Program-made: the position numbers and the translations under genes
The notes under the pieces: model-generated
Database searches by the model: none
What the model saw: only the letters and a program-made list of their open reading frames with translations
Told to the model about the DNA's origin: nothing
NCBI RefSeq assembly: GCF_035989285.1
Contig: NZ_CP108513.1
Coordinates: 5,828,001 to 5,892,000 of the forward strand
Direction: 5' to 3'
Origin: Streptomyces sp. NBC_01235
GTDB lineage: Bacteria; Actinomycetota; Actinomycetes; Streptomycetales; Streptomycetaceae
Length of the DNA stretch: 64,000 nucleotides
Shown: positions 42,755-51,789 of the stretch, one piece after another
Layout of the letters: every line of letters begins with the position of its first letter
Position numbering within the stretch: the first letter of the stretch is position 1

Positions 42755-44269
42755 ATGACAGCACTCGACCTCAGCAGCCCCGTGGCCGTCGTCGGCACCG
42801 GCACCATGGGCCAGGGCATCGCCCAGGTCGCGTTGGTCGCGGGCCACCTCGTGCGGCTGTACGACACCGTCCCCGGGCGCGCCCGTGAGGCGGCCGCCGC
42901 GATCGGCGCCCGTCTCGACCGGCTCGTCGAGAAGGACCGCCTCGCCGCCACCGACCGGGACGAGGCACGCGCCCGCCTGCGGGCCGCGGAGAGCCTCGCC
43001 GAGCTCGCGGACTGCTCCCTGGTCGTCGAGGCCGTCGTCGAGCACCTGGAGGCCAAGCAGGAGCTGCTGCGGCAACTGGAGGACGTCGTCGGTGAGGACT
43101 GTCTGCTCGCCACCAACACCTCCTCCCTGTCGGTGACCGCCATCGCCGGCGCGCTGCGCAACCCCGGTCGCTTCGTGGGCCTGCACTTCTTCAACCCCGC
43201 GCCGTTGTTGCCGCTGGTCGAGGTCGTCTCCGGGTACGCCACCGACGTCACCTCGGCCACGCGCGCGTACGAGACCGCCCGCTCCTGGGGCAAGACGCCG
43301 GTCGCCTGCGCCGACACCCCCGGCTTCATCGTCAACCGCATCGCGCGGCCCTTCTACGCCGAGGCGTTCGCCGTCTACGAGGCACAGGGCGCCGACCCGG
43401 CCACCATCGACGCGATCCTGCGCGAGTCGGGCGGCTTCAAGATGGGAGCCTTCGAGCTGACCGACCTGATCGGGCAGGACGTCAACGAGTCGGTCACGCA
43501 CTCCGTGTGGCGGTCCTTCTTCCAGGACGTGCGTTTCGTGCCCTCCCTCGCCCAGCGACGCCTGGTCGAGTCGGGCCGCCTGGGCCGCAAGACCGGCCAG
43601 GGCTGGTACGACTACCGCGAGGGTGCCGAGCCGGCCGAACCGCACACCGCGGAGAAGGCCCAGCCGCCCGCGTACGTCGTCGCCGAGGGCAACCTGGGCC
43701 CCGCCTCGGAACTGCTCGCGCTGATCCGCGAGGCGGGCATCCAGGTCCGCGAGGAGGAAGAGGACCACGGCAGCCGTCTGGTGCTCCCCGGTGGCGGCCA
43801 GCTCGCCCTCGCCGACGGCCAGACCTCCGTGGAGTTCCGCGACGTCGTCTACTTCGACCTCGCCCTCGACTACCGCAAGGCCACCCGCATCGCCCTGTCC
43901 GCCTCCCAGGACACGTCCACGCAGACCATGTCCGAGGCGATCGGCCTGTTCCAGGCGCTCGGCAAGGACGTCAGCGTCATCGGCGACGTCCCCGGCATGA
44001 TCGTCGCCCGTACGGTCGCGCGCATCGTCGACCTCGCGCACGACGCCGTGGCCAAGGGCGTGGCCACCGAGGAGGACATCGACACCGCGATGCGCCTGGG
44101 TGTGAACTACCCGCTCGGCCCCTTCGAATGGAGCCGCAGGCTGGGCCGCACCTGGGCCTGCTCCCTCCTGGACGACCTGCACGAACGCGACCCCTCCGGC
44201 CGCTACGCGCCGTCCCTCGCGCTCTACCGCCACTCCTACGCCACCGAGAAGCGGGAGGGCGCCTCGTGA
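42755..44269 (+). CDS. paaH: 3-hydroxyacyl-CoA dehydrogenase, PaaH type
   Basis: The 504-aa NAD-dependent enzyme opens with a Rossmann motif (VAVVGTGTMGQGIAQVALVA) and the catalytic His region GLHFFNPAPLLPLVE, followed by two 3HCDH C-terminal domains. The second is seen at DVSVIGDVPGMIVARTVARI and RLGVNYPLGPFEWSR. It oxidises 3-hydroxyadipyl-CoA in the phenylacetate pathway. The stop overlaps the TetR gene GTG by 4 bases, so pathway enzyme and regulator are co-expressed. Confidence 0.93.
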   Translation: MTALDLSSPVAVVGTGTMGQGIAQVALVAGHLVRLYDTVPGRAREAAAAIGARLDRLVEKDRLAATDRDEARARLRAAESLAELADCSLVVEAVVEHLEAKQELLRQLEDVVGEDCLLATNTSSLSVTAIAGALRNPGRFVGLHFFNPAPLLPLVEVVSGYATDVTSATRAYETARSWGKTPVACADTPGFIVNRIARPFYAEAFAVYEAQGADPATIDAILRESGGFKMGAFELTDLIGQDVNESVTHSVWRSFFQDVRFVPSLAQRRLVESGRLGRKTGQGWYDYREGAEPAEPHTAEKAQPPAYVVAEGNLGPASELLALIREAGIQVREEEEDHGSRLVLPGGGQLALADGQTSVEFRDVVYFDLALDYRKATRIALSASQDTSTQTMSEAIGLFQALGKDVSVIGDVPGMIVARTVARIVDLAHDAVAKGVATEEDIDTAMRLGVNYPLGPFEWSRRLGRTWACSLLDDLHERDPSGRYAPSLALYRHSYATEKREGAS

Positions 44270-44856
44270 CCACCGCCAAGCGCGACACGTACACCCCGGA
44301 GACCCTGCTCTCCGTCGCCGTCCAGGTCTTCAACGAGCGCGGCTACGACGGCACCTCCATGGAGCACCTCTCCAAGGCGGCCGGCATCTCCAAGTCGTCG
44401 ATCTACCACCACGTCGCCGGCAAGGAGGAACTGCTGCGGCGGGCCGTCAGCCGGGCGCTCGACGGCCTCTTCGGGATCCTCGACGAGGAGCACGCGCGCG
44501 TGGGGCACGCCTCGGAGCGCCTGGAGTACGTCGTGCGGCGCATGGTCGAGGTGCTCATCGGCGAACTGCCGTACGTGACGCTGCTGCTGCGCGTGCGCGG
44601 CAACACCGACACCGAGCGGTGGGCCCTGGAGCGGCGCCGCGACTTCGACCACCGGGTGGCCGATCTGCTGAGAGCGGCCGCCGCCGACGGGGAGGTGCGC
44701 GGCGACATGGAGGTGCGCCTCGCCACGAGGCTGGTCTTCGGGATGATCAACTCGATCGCCGAGTGGTACCGGCCGGGCGGCCGGGGCATGGTCGAGAGCG
44801 AGGTGGCCGACGCGGTGGTGCGGCTGGTCTTCGAGGGCCTGCGCACGGCCGGCTGA
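44266..44856 (+). CDS. TetR-family regulator, probable PaaR
   Basis: The 196-aa protein has a TetR helix-turn-helix at about residues 10-55 (LLSVAVQVFNERGYDGTSME, LSKAAGISKSSIYHHVAGKE) and a helical ligand-binding C-terminus. Its gene is coupled to paaH. The palindrome ACCGAACRATCGGT occurs at three promoters nearby, and this is the only TetR gene in the window, so it is the natural candidate binder. By analogy with PaaR the ligand would be phenylacetyl-CoA. The bkdA copy suggests the regulon may be wider. Confidence 0.88.
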   Translation: MTTAKRDTYTPETLLSVAVQVFNERGYDGTSMEHLSKAAGISKSSIYHHVAGKEELLRRAVSRALDGLFGILDEEHARVGHASERLEYVVRRMVEVLIGELPYVTLLLRVRGNTDTERWALERRRDFDHRVADLLRAAAADGEVRGDMEVRLATRLVFGMINSIAEWYRPGGRGMVESEVADAVVRLVFEGLRTAG

Positions 44857-44877
44857 GACGGCCGGCCCGGTCGCCGG

Positions 44878-45396
44878 TCAGCCCTGCGGCTCCAAATCCT
44901 CCTCCTCGAACACCAGCAGCGTGCGCGTGCTGAGCACCTCGGGGATCGCCTGGAGCCGGGTGAGCACCACCTCGCGCAGCGCCCGGTTGTCGGGCGTGTG
45001 CACCAGGAGCAGGACGTCGAAATCGCCCCCGACGAGGGCGATGTGGGAGGCGCCGGGCAGCTGTCTGAGCTGCTCGCGCACCGTCCGCCAGGAGTTCTGC
45101 ACGATCTTCAGCGTGATGTACGCGCTCGTGCCCTGGCCGGCGCGCTCATGGTTCACGCGGGCGCCGAAGCCGCGGATGACGCCGTCCTCGATGAGCCGGT
45201 TGATCCGGGCGTAGGCGTTGGCGCGCGAGACATGGACCCGTTCGGCGACCGACCGTATCGAGGCGCGGCCGTCCGCCTGGAGCATCTGCAGGATGTCCTG
45301 ATCGATGGCGTCGAGCGGGCGCGGCGGTTGCAGCGGTTGCGGCGGGACACCGCTCTCCGGACCCGGCCTCCCTTCGGCCATTTGTTCAGGTGCCAT
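44878..45396 (-). CDS. bkdR: Lrp/AsnC-family regulator, probable BkdR
   Basis: The 172-aa protein has an Lrp HTH (DAIDQDILQMLQADGRASIR, VHVSRANAYARINRL) and a C-terminal RAM/AsnC ligand domain (AYITLKIV..., IALVGGDFDVLLLVH). ATG 45394-45396 is favoured by a very strong AGGCGGGGGG site; an in-frame upstream ATG at 45417 would add 7 residues. It is divergent from the E1 alpha gene of the bkd operon, as for regulators of branched-chain 2-oxoacid dehydrogenase genes responding to branched-chain amino acids. Confidence 0.9.
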   Translation of the reverse strand: MAPEQMAEGRPGPESGVPPQPLQPPRPLDAIDQDILQMLQADGRASIRSVAERVHVSRANAYARINRLIEDGVIRGFGARVNHERAGQGTSAYITLKIVQNSWRTVREQLRQLPGASHIALVGGDFDVLLLVHTPDNRALREVVLTRLQAIPEVLSTRTLLVFEEEDLEPQG

Positions 45397-45497
45397 GTCC
45401 CCCCGCCTCCCTGCCATGGACGTACTGCATCCATCTCAGGCTGTGGAGAACCGTTTGTCCACAGCCTGAGGGGGCCAGTAGCCAAAATGTGCCGGCG

Positions 45498-45511
45498 ACC
45501 GAACAATCGGT
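45498..45511. promoter_or_regulatory. TetR-type operator copy 3 (bkdA promoter)
   Basis: ACCGAACAATCGGT differs from the paaN/paaH operator at one base. It lies 61 bases upstream of the E1 alpha start, in the bkdR/bkdA divergent region. It suggests cross-control of the 2-oxoacid dehydrogenase operon by the regulator of phenylacetate catabolism. Confidence 0.75.
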
Positions 45512-45571
45512 AGGTGAGGCGCATCACAATCGGCGTGCCTCCCGCAGCCGTTTCCACGAGGAGGTGCCGTC

Positions 45572-46708
45572 ATGACGGTCATGGAGCAGCGGGGCACGTA
45601 CCGCCCCACGCCGCCGCCCGCCTGGCAGCCCCGTACCGACCCCGCGCCGCTGCTGCCCGACGCGGAGCCGTACCGCGTCCTCGGCACCGATGCCGCCGCG
45701 CAGGCCGATCCCGAACTGCTGCGCCGGCTGTACGCCCAGCTGGTGCGCGGCCGCCGCTACAACGTCCAGGCCACCGCCCTCACCAAGCAGGGCAGACTCG
45801 CCGTCTACCCCTCCAGCACCGGCCAGGAGGCCTGCGAGGTCGCCGCCGCGCTCGTCCTGAAGGAGCGGGACTGGCTCTTCCCCAGCTACCGCGACACCCT
45901 CGCCGTCGTCGCGCGCGGGGTGGACCCCGTCGAGGCGCTCACCCTGCTGCGCGGCGACTGGCACACCGGCTACGACCCCTACGAGCACCGTGTCGCGCCC
46001 CTGTGCACCCCGCTCGCCACGCAGCTCCCGCACGCCGTGGGCCTCGCGCACGCCGCCCGCCTCAAGGGCGACGACGTGGTCGCGCTCGCCATGGTCGGCG
46101 ACGGCGGCACCAGCGAGGGCGACTTCCACGAGGCGCTGAACTTCGCCGCCGTCTGGCAGGCGCCGGTCGTCTTCCTCGTGCAGAACAACGGCTTCGCGAT
46201 CTCCGTCCCGCTCGCCAAGCAGACCGCCGCCCCCTCGCTGGCCCACAAGGCCGTCGGGTACGGCATGCCGGGCCGCCTGGTCGACGGCAACGACGCCGCC
46301 GCCGTGCACGAGGTGCTGGCCGACGCCGTGCGCCGCGCGCGCGAGGGCGGCGGCCCGACCCTGGTGGAGGCGGTGACCTACCGCATCGAGGCGCACACCA
46401 ACGCCGACGACGCCACCCGCTACCGCGGCGACGCCGAGGTCGAGACCTGGCGCGAACACGACCCGATCCACCTGCTGGAGCACGAACTGACCGCGCGCGG
46501 GCTGCTCGACGAGGAGGCCAGACAATCCGCGCGGGACGCCGCGGAGACGATGGCCGCCGACCTGCGCGCCCGCATGAACCAGGACCCGGTCCTCGACCCG
46601 ATGGACCTGTTCGCCCACGTGTACGCCGAGGACACGCCCCAACTGAGTGAACAGCGCGCCCTGTTGCGGGCCGAGCTCGAGGCGGAGCAGGAAGGCGCGC
46701 ACCGATGA
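45572..46708 (+). CDS. bkdA: branched-chain 2-oxoacid dehydrogenase E1 alpha subunit
   Basis: The 378-aa TPP-dependent subunit has SSTGQEACEVAAALVL, the TPP/Mg motif GDGGTSEGDFHEALNF followed by FLVQNNGFAISVP, and the conserved RYRGDAEVETW near the C-terminus. With E1 beta it decarboxylates branched-chain 2-oxoacids, giving branched acyl-CoA primers for fatty acids and polyketides. The operon order E1 alpha, E1 beta, E2 is tight (ATGA and TGATG overlaps). The promoter region contains operator copy 3. Confidence 0.93.
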   Translation: MTVMEQRGTYRPTPPPAWQPRTDPAPLLPDAEPYRVLGTDAAAQADPELLRRLYAQLVRGRRYNVQATALTKQGRLAVYPSSTGQEACEVAAALVLKERDWLFPSYRDTLAVVARGVDPVEALTLLRGDWHTGYDPYEHRVAPLCTPLATQLPHAVGLAHAARLKGDDVVALAMVGDGGTSEGDFHEALNFAAVWQAPVVFLVQNNGFAISVPLAKQTAAPSLAHKAVGYGMPGRLVDGNDAAAVHEVLADAVRRAREGGGPTLVEAVTYRIEAHTNADDATRYRGDAEVETWREHDPIHLLEHELTARGLLDEEARQSARDAAETMAADLRARMNQDPVLDPMDLFAHVYAEDTPQLSEQRALLRAELEAEQEGAHR

Positions 46709-47709
46709 CCACCGTCGCCCTCAAGCCCGCCACCATGGCGCAGGCCCTCACGCGCGCGCTGCGCGACGCGATGGCCGCCGACCCGTCCGTGCACGTCCTG
46801 GGCGAGGACGTGGGCACCCTCGGCGGTGTCTTCCGGGTCACCGACGGGCTCGCCAAGGAGTTCGGCGAGGACCGCTGCACGGACACCCCGCTCGCCGAGG
46901 CGGGCATCCTCGGCACCGCCGTCGGCATGGCGATGTACGGACTGCGCCCGGTCGTGGAGATGCAGTTCGACGCCTTCGCCTACCCGGCGTTCGAGCAGCT
47001 CATCAGCCATGTCGCCCGCATGCGCAACCGCACCCGCGGCCGGATGCCCCTGCCGATCACCGTCCGCGTGCCCTACGGCGGCGGCATCGGCGGCGTCGAG
47101 CACCACAGCGACTCCTCCGAGGCGTACTACATGGCGACCCCGGGCCTCCATGTCGTCACACCCGCCACGGTCGCCGACGCCTACGGTCTGCTGCGCGCCG
47201 CCATCGCGTCCGACGACCCGGTCGTCTTCCTCGAACCCAAGCGGCTGTACTGGTCCAAGGACTCCTGGAACCCCGAGGACCCACAGACCGTTGAACCGAT
47301 CGGCCGCGCGGTGGTGCGGCGCTCGGGGCGGAGCGCCACACTGATCACGTACGGGCCGTCGGTCCCGGTCTGCCTCGAAGCCGCCGAGGCGGCGCGCGCC
47401 GAGGGCTGGGACCTCGAAGTCGTCGACCTGCGCTCCCTGGTGCCCTTCGACGACGAGACGGTCTGCGCGTCGGTACGGCGGACCGGCCGCGCGGTCGTCG
47501 TCCATGAGTCGGGCTCCTTCGGCGGGCCGGGCGGGGAGATCGCGGCCCGTGTCACGGAGCGTTGTTTCCACCACCTGGAAGCACCGGTGCTGCGTGTCGC
47601 CGGGTTCGACCTCCCGTACCCGCCGCCGATGCTGGAGCGCCACCACCTGCCCGGCGTCGACCGGATCCTGGACGCCGTGGCGCGGTTGCAGTGGGAGGCC
47701 GAGAACTGA
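46705..47709 (+). CDS. bkdB: branched-chain 2-oxoacid dehydrogenase E1 beta subunit
   Basis: The 334-aa transketolase-like subunit contains VLGEDVGTLGGVFRVTDGL, DTPLAEAGILGTAVGMAMYG and RVPYGGGIGGVEHHS, all typical of E1 beta. It contributes to the TPP site at the E1 interface. The start overlaps the E1 alpha stop by 4 bases. Confidence 0.94.
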   Translation: MTTVALKPATMAQALTRALRDAMAADPSVHVLGEDVGTLGGVFRVTDGLAKEFGEDRCTDTPLAEAGILGTAVGMAMYGLRPVVEMQFDAFAYPAFEQLISHVARMRNRTRGRMPLPITVRVPYGGGIGGVEHHSDSSEAYYMATPGLHVVTPATVADAYGLLRAAIASDDPVVFLEPKRLYWSKDSWNPEDPQTVEPIGRAVVRRSGRSATLITYGPSVPVCLEAAEAARAEGWDLEVVDLRSLVPFDDETVCASVRRTGRAVVVHESGSFGGPGGEIAARVTERCFHHLEAPVLRVAGFDLPYPPPMLERHHLPGVDRILDAVARLQWEAEN

Positions 47710-49082
47710 TGGCACAGGTGCTGGAGTTCAAGCTCCCCGACCTCGGCGAGGGGCTCACCGAGGCGGAGATCGTCCGCTGGCTGGTCCAGGTCGGTGACGT
47801 GGTCGCCGTCGACCAGCCGGTCGTCGAGGTCGAGACGGCCAAGGCGATGGTCGAGGTGCCCTGCCCCTACGGCGGCGTGGTCACCGCCCGTTTCGGCGAG
47901 GAGGGCACGGAACTGCCCGTCGGGGCCCCGCTGATCACGGTGGCCGTCGGCGCGCCGGCCTCCGGCGGCGCGGCCGAGGGGTCGGGCAACGTGCTGGTGG
48001 GCTACGGCACTTCGGAGGCACCGGCGCGGCGCAGGCGCGTACGGCCGGTCCAGCCGAGGCCCGTCGCCCACACGGCGGCTCACGAGACCGCCCACGCGAC
48101 CGCTCCGGCGGACCCGGCTGTCCCGGCCGCGCCCGCTGTCCCGGCCGCCCCGGCTGTTCCGCAAAGGGCGGTGGACAGCCCCGTGCCTGTGATCTCCCCG
48201 CTCGTCCGCCGCCTCGCCCGCGAGAACGGTCTGGACCTGCGCCAGCTCACCGGCTCGGGACCCGAGGGGCTGATCCTGCGGGCGGACGTGGAGCACGCGC
48301 TGCGAGCGGCCGCCGCCCCGCAGCCCGCCCCGGCCGCCGCGGCGACGCCCACTTCCGCTGCAGCCCCCGCCCCTGTCTCCTCGGCCTCCACCCCCGGCCA
48401 CCGCATCCCCCTCAAGGGCGTCCGGGGTGCCGTCGCCGACAAGCTCTCCCGCAGCCGTCGGGAGATTCCCGACGCGACCTGCTGGGTGGACGCCGACGCG
48501 ACGGAACTGATGCGGGCCCGTGCCGCAATGAACGCGGCGGGCGGGCCGAAGATCTCCCTCCTCGCGCTGCTGGCCCGTATCTGCACCGCGGCCCTGGCAC
48601 GCTTCCCCGAGCTCAACTCCACCGTCGACCTGGCGGCCCGGGAGATCGTCCGGTTCGACCAGGTTCACCTCGGCTTCGCCGCGCAGACCGAGCGGGGACT
48701 CGTCGTGCCCGTCGTCCGTGACGCGCACGCCCGGGACGCCGAGGGACTCACCGCCGAGTTCGCCCGGCTCACCGGGGCCGCCCGCGACGGGCACCTCACC
48801 CCCGGCGAACTGACCGGTGGAACCTTCACGCTGAACAACTACGGCGTGTTCGGCGTCGACGGCTCCACGCCGATCATCAACCACCCCGAGGCGGCCATGC
48901 TCGGCGTCGGCCGCATCGTCCCCAAGCCGTGGGTGCACGAAGGCGAGCTGGCGGTGCGCCAGGTCGTGCAGCTCTCGCTCACCTTCGACCACCGGGTGTG
49001 CGACGGCGGCACGGCGGGAGGCTTCCTGCGGTACGTGGCGGACTGCGTGGAGCAGCCGGCGGTGCTGTTGCGCACCCTGTGA
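47709..49082 (+). CDS. bkdC: 2-oxoacid dehydrogenase E2 (lipoamide acyltransferase)
   Basis: The 457-aa protein has an N-terminal lipoyl domain (Lys45 in VETAKAMVE), a peripheral subunit-binding domain (SPLVRRLARENGLDLRQLTG) and a catalytic acyltransferase domain ending in the FDHRVCDGG active-site His motif. The domains are joined by Pro/Ala linkers with repeated PAVPAAP units. It transfers the acyl group from lipoamide to CoA. No E3 gene is next to it. Confidence 0.95.
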   Translation: MAQVLEFKLPDLGEGLTEAEIVRWLVQVGDVVAVDQPVVEVETAKAMVEVPCPYGGVVTARFGEEGTELPVGAPLITVAVGAPASGGAAEGSGNVLVGYGTSEAPARRRRVRPVQPRPVAHTAAHETAHATAPADPAVPAAPAVPAAPAVPQRAVDSPVPVISPLVRRLARENGLDLRQLTGSGPEGLILRADVEHALRAAAAPQPAPAAAATPTSAAAPAPVSSASTPGHRIPLKGVRGAVADKLSRSRREIPDATCWVDADATELMRARAAMNAAGGPKISLLALLARICTAALARFPELNSTVDLAAREIVRFDQVHLGFAAQTERGLVVPVVRDAHARDAEGLTAEFARLTGAARDGHLTPGELTGGTFTLNNYGVFGVDGSTPIINHPEAAMLGVGRIVPKPWVHEGELAVRQVVQLSLTFDHRVCDGGTAGGFLRYVADCVEQPAVLLRTL

Positions 49083-49190
49083 TCATGGTCGGGCTTCGGC
49101 GCTCCCCGGGTGCCCCGCGTTTCCCGCGTTCCCCGCGCTTCCCGTGATCGCGGGGGCCCGCATCCCCGGTGCGGCCCGCATACTCGGGGG

Positions 49191-50105
49191 GTGACCTCGA
49201 ACGAGCCTCCCGACACGGCGTACGACGCCGTCGTGCTCGCCGGTGGCGGCGCCCGCCGGCTCGGCGGCGCCGACAAGCCCGGCGTGCGGGTGGGCGGGCG
49301 CGCGCTGCTCGACCGCGTGCTCGGCGCCTGCGCCGACGCACGCACCACCGTCGTCGTCGCCGCCCCCCGCCCCACTGCCCGGCCGGTGCGCTGGGCGCGG
49401 GAGGACCCGCCCGGCGCGGGACCCGTCGCCGCGCTCGACGCCGGGGTGCGGCACACGGCGGCGGACGACGTTCTCGTCCTCTCCGCCGACCTGCCCTTCC
49501 TCGCGGCGGACACCGTACGGCGGCTGCTGACCGCTCTGCGCGCCGGCGGAGCCGAGGGCGTGCTGCTCACCGACGCCGACGGCCGCGACCAGCCGCTCGT
49601 CGCCGCCTACCGCACGGCCGCCCTGCGCCGCGAGCTGGCGGTGCTCACCACCGACCACGGCGGCCTCACCGGGCTGCCCCTGCGCCGGCTGACCGCCGGG
49701 CTCGATCTCACCCGCGTCCCCGACCCGGTCGCGTCCTTCGACTGCGACACCTGGGACGACATCGCCACCGCCAGGGCACGTATCAGGGAGCATGGCCACG
49801 TGTTGGATGAATGGATTTCCGCAGTCAAGGACGAACTGGGCATCGACCTCGAGGTCGACACCGGCGTCCTCCTCGACCTCGCCCGTGACGCCGCCCACGG
49901 GGTGGCCCGGCCCGCGGCCCCGCTGACCACCTTCCTGGTCGGCTACGCGGCCGCGCAGGCCCAGGGAGGCCCCGAGGCGGTCGCCGAGGCCGCCCGCAAG
50001 GCCGCCGCGCTGGCCCTGCGCTGGGCGCAGGAGGCCGAGCAGGACGCCGCCGCCCAGCAGGACAAGGCCGCCGAGCCCGGCGGCTCCGGACCGGACGCCG
50101 GATGA
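49191..50105 (+). CDS. MobA-like molybdenum cofactor nucleotidyltransferase fused to DUF6457
   Basis: The 304-aa protein has an N-terminal NTP-transferase domain with VVLAGGGARRLGGADKPG (nucleotide and Mg loop), LVLSADLPFLAADTV and FDCDTWDDIATA, matching MobA. MobA-type enzymes attach GMP (or a related nucleotide) to molybdopterin. A separate 80-residue tail follows (from LDEWISAVKDELGIDLEVDT), resembling the small DUF6457 domain usually found next to mobA, so this looks like a fusion. The GTG at 49191 follows a CGGGGGG stretch. Its stop overlaps moeA by 4 bases. Confidence 0.88.
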   Translation: MTSNEPPDTAYDAVVLAGGGARRLGGADKPGVRVGGRALLDRVLGACADARTTVVVAAPRPTARPVRWAREDPPGAGPVAALDAGVRHTAADDVLVLSADLPFLAADTVRRLLTALRAGGAEGVLLTDADGRDQPLVAAYRTAALRRELAVLTTDHGGLTGLPLRRLTAGLDLTRVPDPVASFDCDTWDDIATARARIREHGHVLDEWISAVKDELGIDLEVDTGVLLDLARDAAHGVARPAAPLTTFLVGYAAAQAQGGPEAVAEAARKAAALALRWAQEAEQDAAAQQDKAAEPGGSGPDAG

Positions 50106-51499
50106 CCCCCCGCGGCACCGGGCAGGGCCTCGACGCCGAGGACCTCGACGTCGAGGAGGCGCTCGCCCTCGTGAAGGACGGCAACGGCCCCGCCCGCCCG
50201 GCCGGCGACCACGGCCCCGCACGGCGCGAGGACAACGGCAACGGCTCTCCGTCCTCCCTCGCCCCGGAGACCGGCCACCGGGGCGCCGCCGGGGAGCACC
50301 GCCACCGGGCCACCCCCTGGCCCGAGGCCCGGACGATCGCCGCCCGGTCCGGCGCCGCCCGCCGCGCGCCCGTCTCCGTCACCCTCGGCGACGCTCTCGG
50401 CCTCGTCCTGGCCGCCCCTCTGACCGCCCTCACCGACCTGCCCTCCTTCGACACCTCGGCGATGGACGGATGGGCGGTCGCCGGCCCCGGCCCGTGGCAC
50501 GTGCGGGACGAGGGCGTGCTGGCCGGAAGCGCCGCGCCCGCGCCCCTCGCCGACGGCGAGGCCGTCCGGATCGCCACCGGCGCCCGGATCCCCGCGGACA
50601 CCACGGCGGTGCTGCGCAGCGAGCACGGCCGCACCGACGACAACGGCCGGCTGCACCCCACCCGTGAGATGCAGCACGGGCAGGACATCCGCCCGCGCGG
50701 TCAGGAGTGCCGCAGCGGGGACCAGTTGCTGCTCGCCGGAGCGGTGGTGACCCCGGCCGTGCTCGGCCTCGCCGCCGCCGCCGGATACGACACGCTGACC
50801 GCCGTTCCCCGGCCCCGGGTCGAGGTGCTCGTCCTGGGCGACGAGCTGCTCACCGAGGGCCGCCCGCACGACGGCCTCATCCGGGACGCGCTCGGCCCGA
50901 TGCTGCCTCCATGGCTGCGGGCGCTGGGCGCCGAGGTCACCGCCGTACGCAGGCTCGGCGACGACGCGAAGGCGTTGCACAGGGCCATCACCGCATCCGC
51001 CGCCGACCTGATCGTCACCACCGGGGGTACCGCCTCGGGCCCCGTCGACCACGTTCACCCCACCCTGCGCCGCATCGATGCCGAACTCCTCGTCGACGGC
51101 GTCAAGGTGCGCCCCGGTCACCCCATGCTGCTGGCCCGCCTCAAGGAGGACCAGCACCTCGTCGGCCTGCCCGGCAACCCCCTCGCTGCCGTCTCCGGCC
51201 TGCTCACCCTCGCCGAGCCCCTGCTGCGCACCCTTGCCGCCCGCCCGGCTCCCGAGCGGTACGCGCTGCCGTTGAGGGAGGCGGTGCACGGGCCCCCGTA
51301 CGACACCCGGCTCATCCCGGTCGTGCTGCGGGGCGACCATGCCGTGCCGCTGCACTACAACGGCCCGGCCATGCTGCGGGGCATCGCCGCGGCCGATGCG
51401 CTCGCCGTCGTACCGCCGGGGGGCGCACGGGCGGGTCAGGAGACCGAACTCCTCGACCTGCCGTGGGCGACGGCGGGGATCGGGGCCTGTTTCACGTGA
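50102..51499 (+). CDS. moeA: molybdopterin molybdenumtransferase MoeA
   Basis: The 465-aa protein shows MoeA signatures: DTSAMDGWAV, ATGARIPADTTAVL, the catalytic molybdenum-insertion loop (IVTTGGTASGPVDHVHP) and LVGLPGNPLAAV. It inserts molybdate into adenylylated molybdopterin. The N-terminus carries an extra stretch of about 75 acidic/Pro-rich residues. The last codons and the stop lie inside a parS site (51489-51502), which constrains the C-terminal sequence. Confidence 0.94.
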   Translation: MTPRGTGQGLDAEDLDVEEALALVKDGNGPARPAGDHGPARREDNGNGSPSSLAPETGHRGAAGEHRHRATPWPEARTIAARSGAARRAPVSVTLGDALGLVLAAPLTALTDLPSFDTSAMDGWAVAGPGPWHVRDEGVLAGSAAPAPLADGEAVRIATGARIPADTTAVLRSEHGRTDDNGRLHPTREMQHGQDIRPRGQECRSGDQLLLAGAVVTPAVLGLAAAAGYDTLTAVPRPRVEVLVLGDELLTEGRPHDGLIRDALGPMLPPWLRALGAEVTAVRRLGDDAKALHRAITASAADLIVTTGGTASGPVDHVHPTLRRIDAELLVDGVKVRPGHPMLLARLKEDQHLVGLPGNPLAAVSGLLTLAEPLLRTLAARPAPERYALPLREAVHGPPYDTRLIPVVLRGDHAVPLHYNGPAMLRGIAAADALAVVPPGGARAGQETELLDLPWATAGIGACFT

Positions 51500-51502
51500 A
51501 AC
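51489..51502. promoter_or_regulatory. parS site overlapping the moeA stop codon
   Basis: Exact GTTTCACGTGAAAC; its central TGA (51497-51499) is the moeA stop codon. It is the first of three parS copies within 87 bp. Confidence 0.93.
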
Positions 51503-51511
51503 ACACTCCGT

Positions 51512-51525
51512 GTTTCACGTGAAAC
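51512..51525. promoter_or_regulatory. parS site
   Basis: Exact GTTTCACGTGAAAC, 23 bp from the preceding copy. Flanked by T on the left, like the consensus. Confidence 0.93.
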
Positions 51526-51561
51526 GGGAAAAGATCGGCGGAAGAGCAGCCATTCGGGGGC

Positions 51562-51575
51562 GTTTCACGTGAAAC
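51562..51575. promoter_or_regulatory. parS site
   Basis: Exact GTTTCACGTGAAAC, 50 bp from the middle copy. It directly abuts the remnant of a potassium channel gene. Confidence 0.93.
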
Positions 51576-51576
51576 C

Positions 51577-51745
51577 GCCAAGGTGATCGACGCGGCGACG
51601 GCCGAGGGCTACGGGGGCGTCCTCGGGGACGCGACGCGCAGTGACGTGCTGCGGCGGGCCGAGGCGCGGCGGAGCGGGACGGATCGTCATCGCGACGCAA
51701 CGCGACGACATGGCCGCCGTTCTGGTGGCGCTGTTGTCGACGGTG
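51577..51745 (+). pseudogene. remnant of a TrkA-N domain potassium channel
   Basis: Frame 1 reads [20 protein letters not shown] then [13 protein letters not shown] frameshift near 51671-51680 moves the continuation [20 protein letters not shown] to another frame. Together they match the Rossmann (TrkA-N/RCK) part of two-TM potassium channel proteins. The pore region upstream is missing (parS sites occupy it) and the rest downstream is lost. It is clearly a degraded gene. Confidence 0.7.
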
Positions 51746-51789
51746 ACGCCGGCCCGGGCCGGCTCGCCGAGGGCCTGGGCGGCCTCCCC

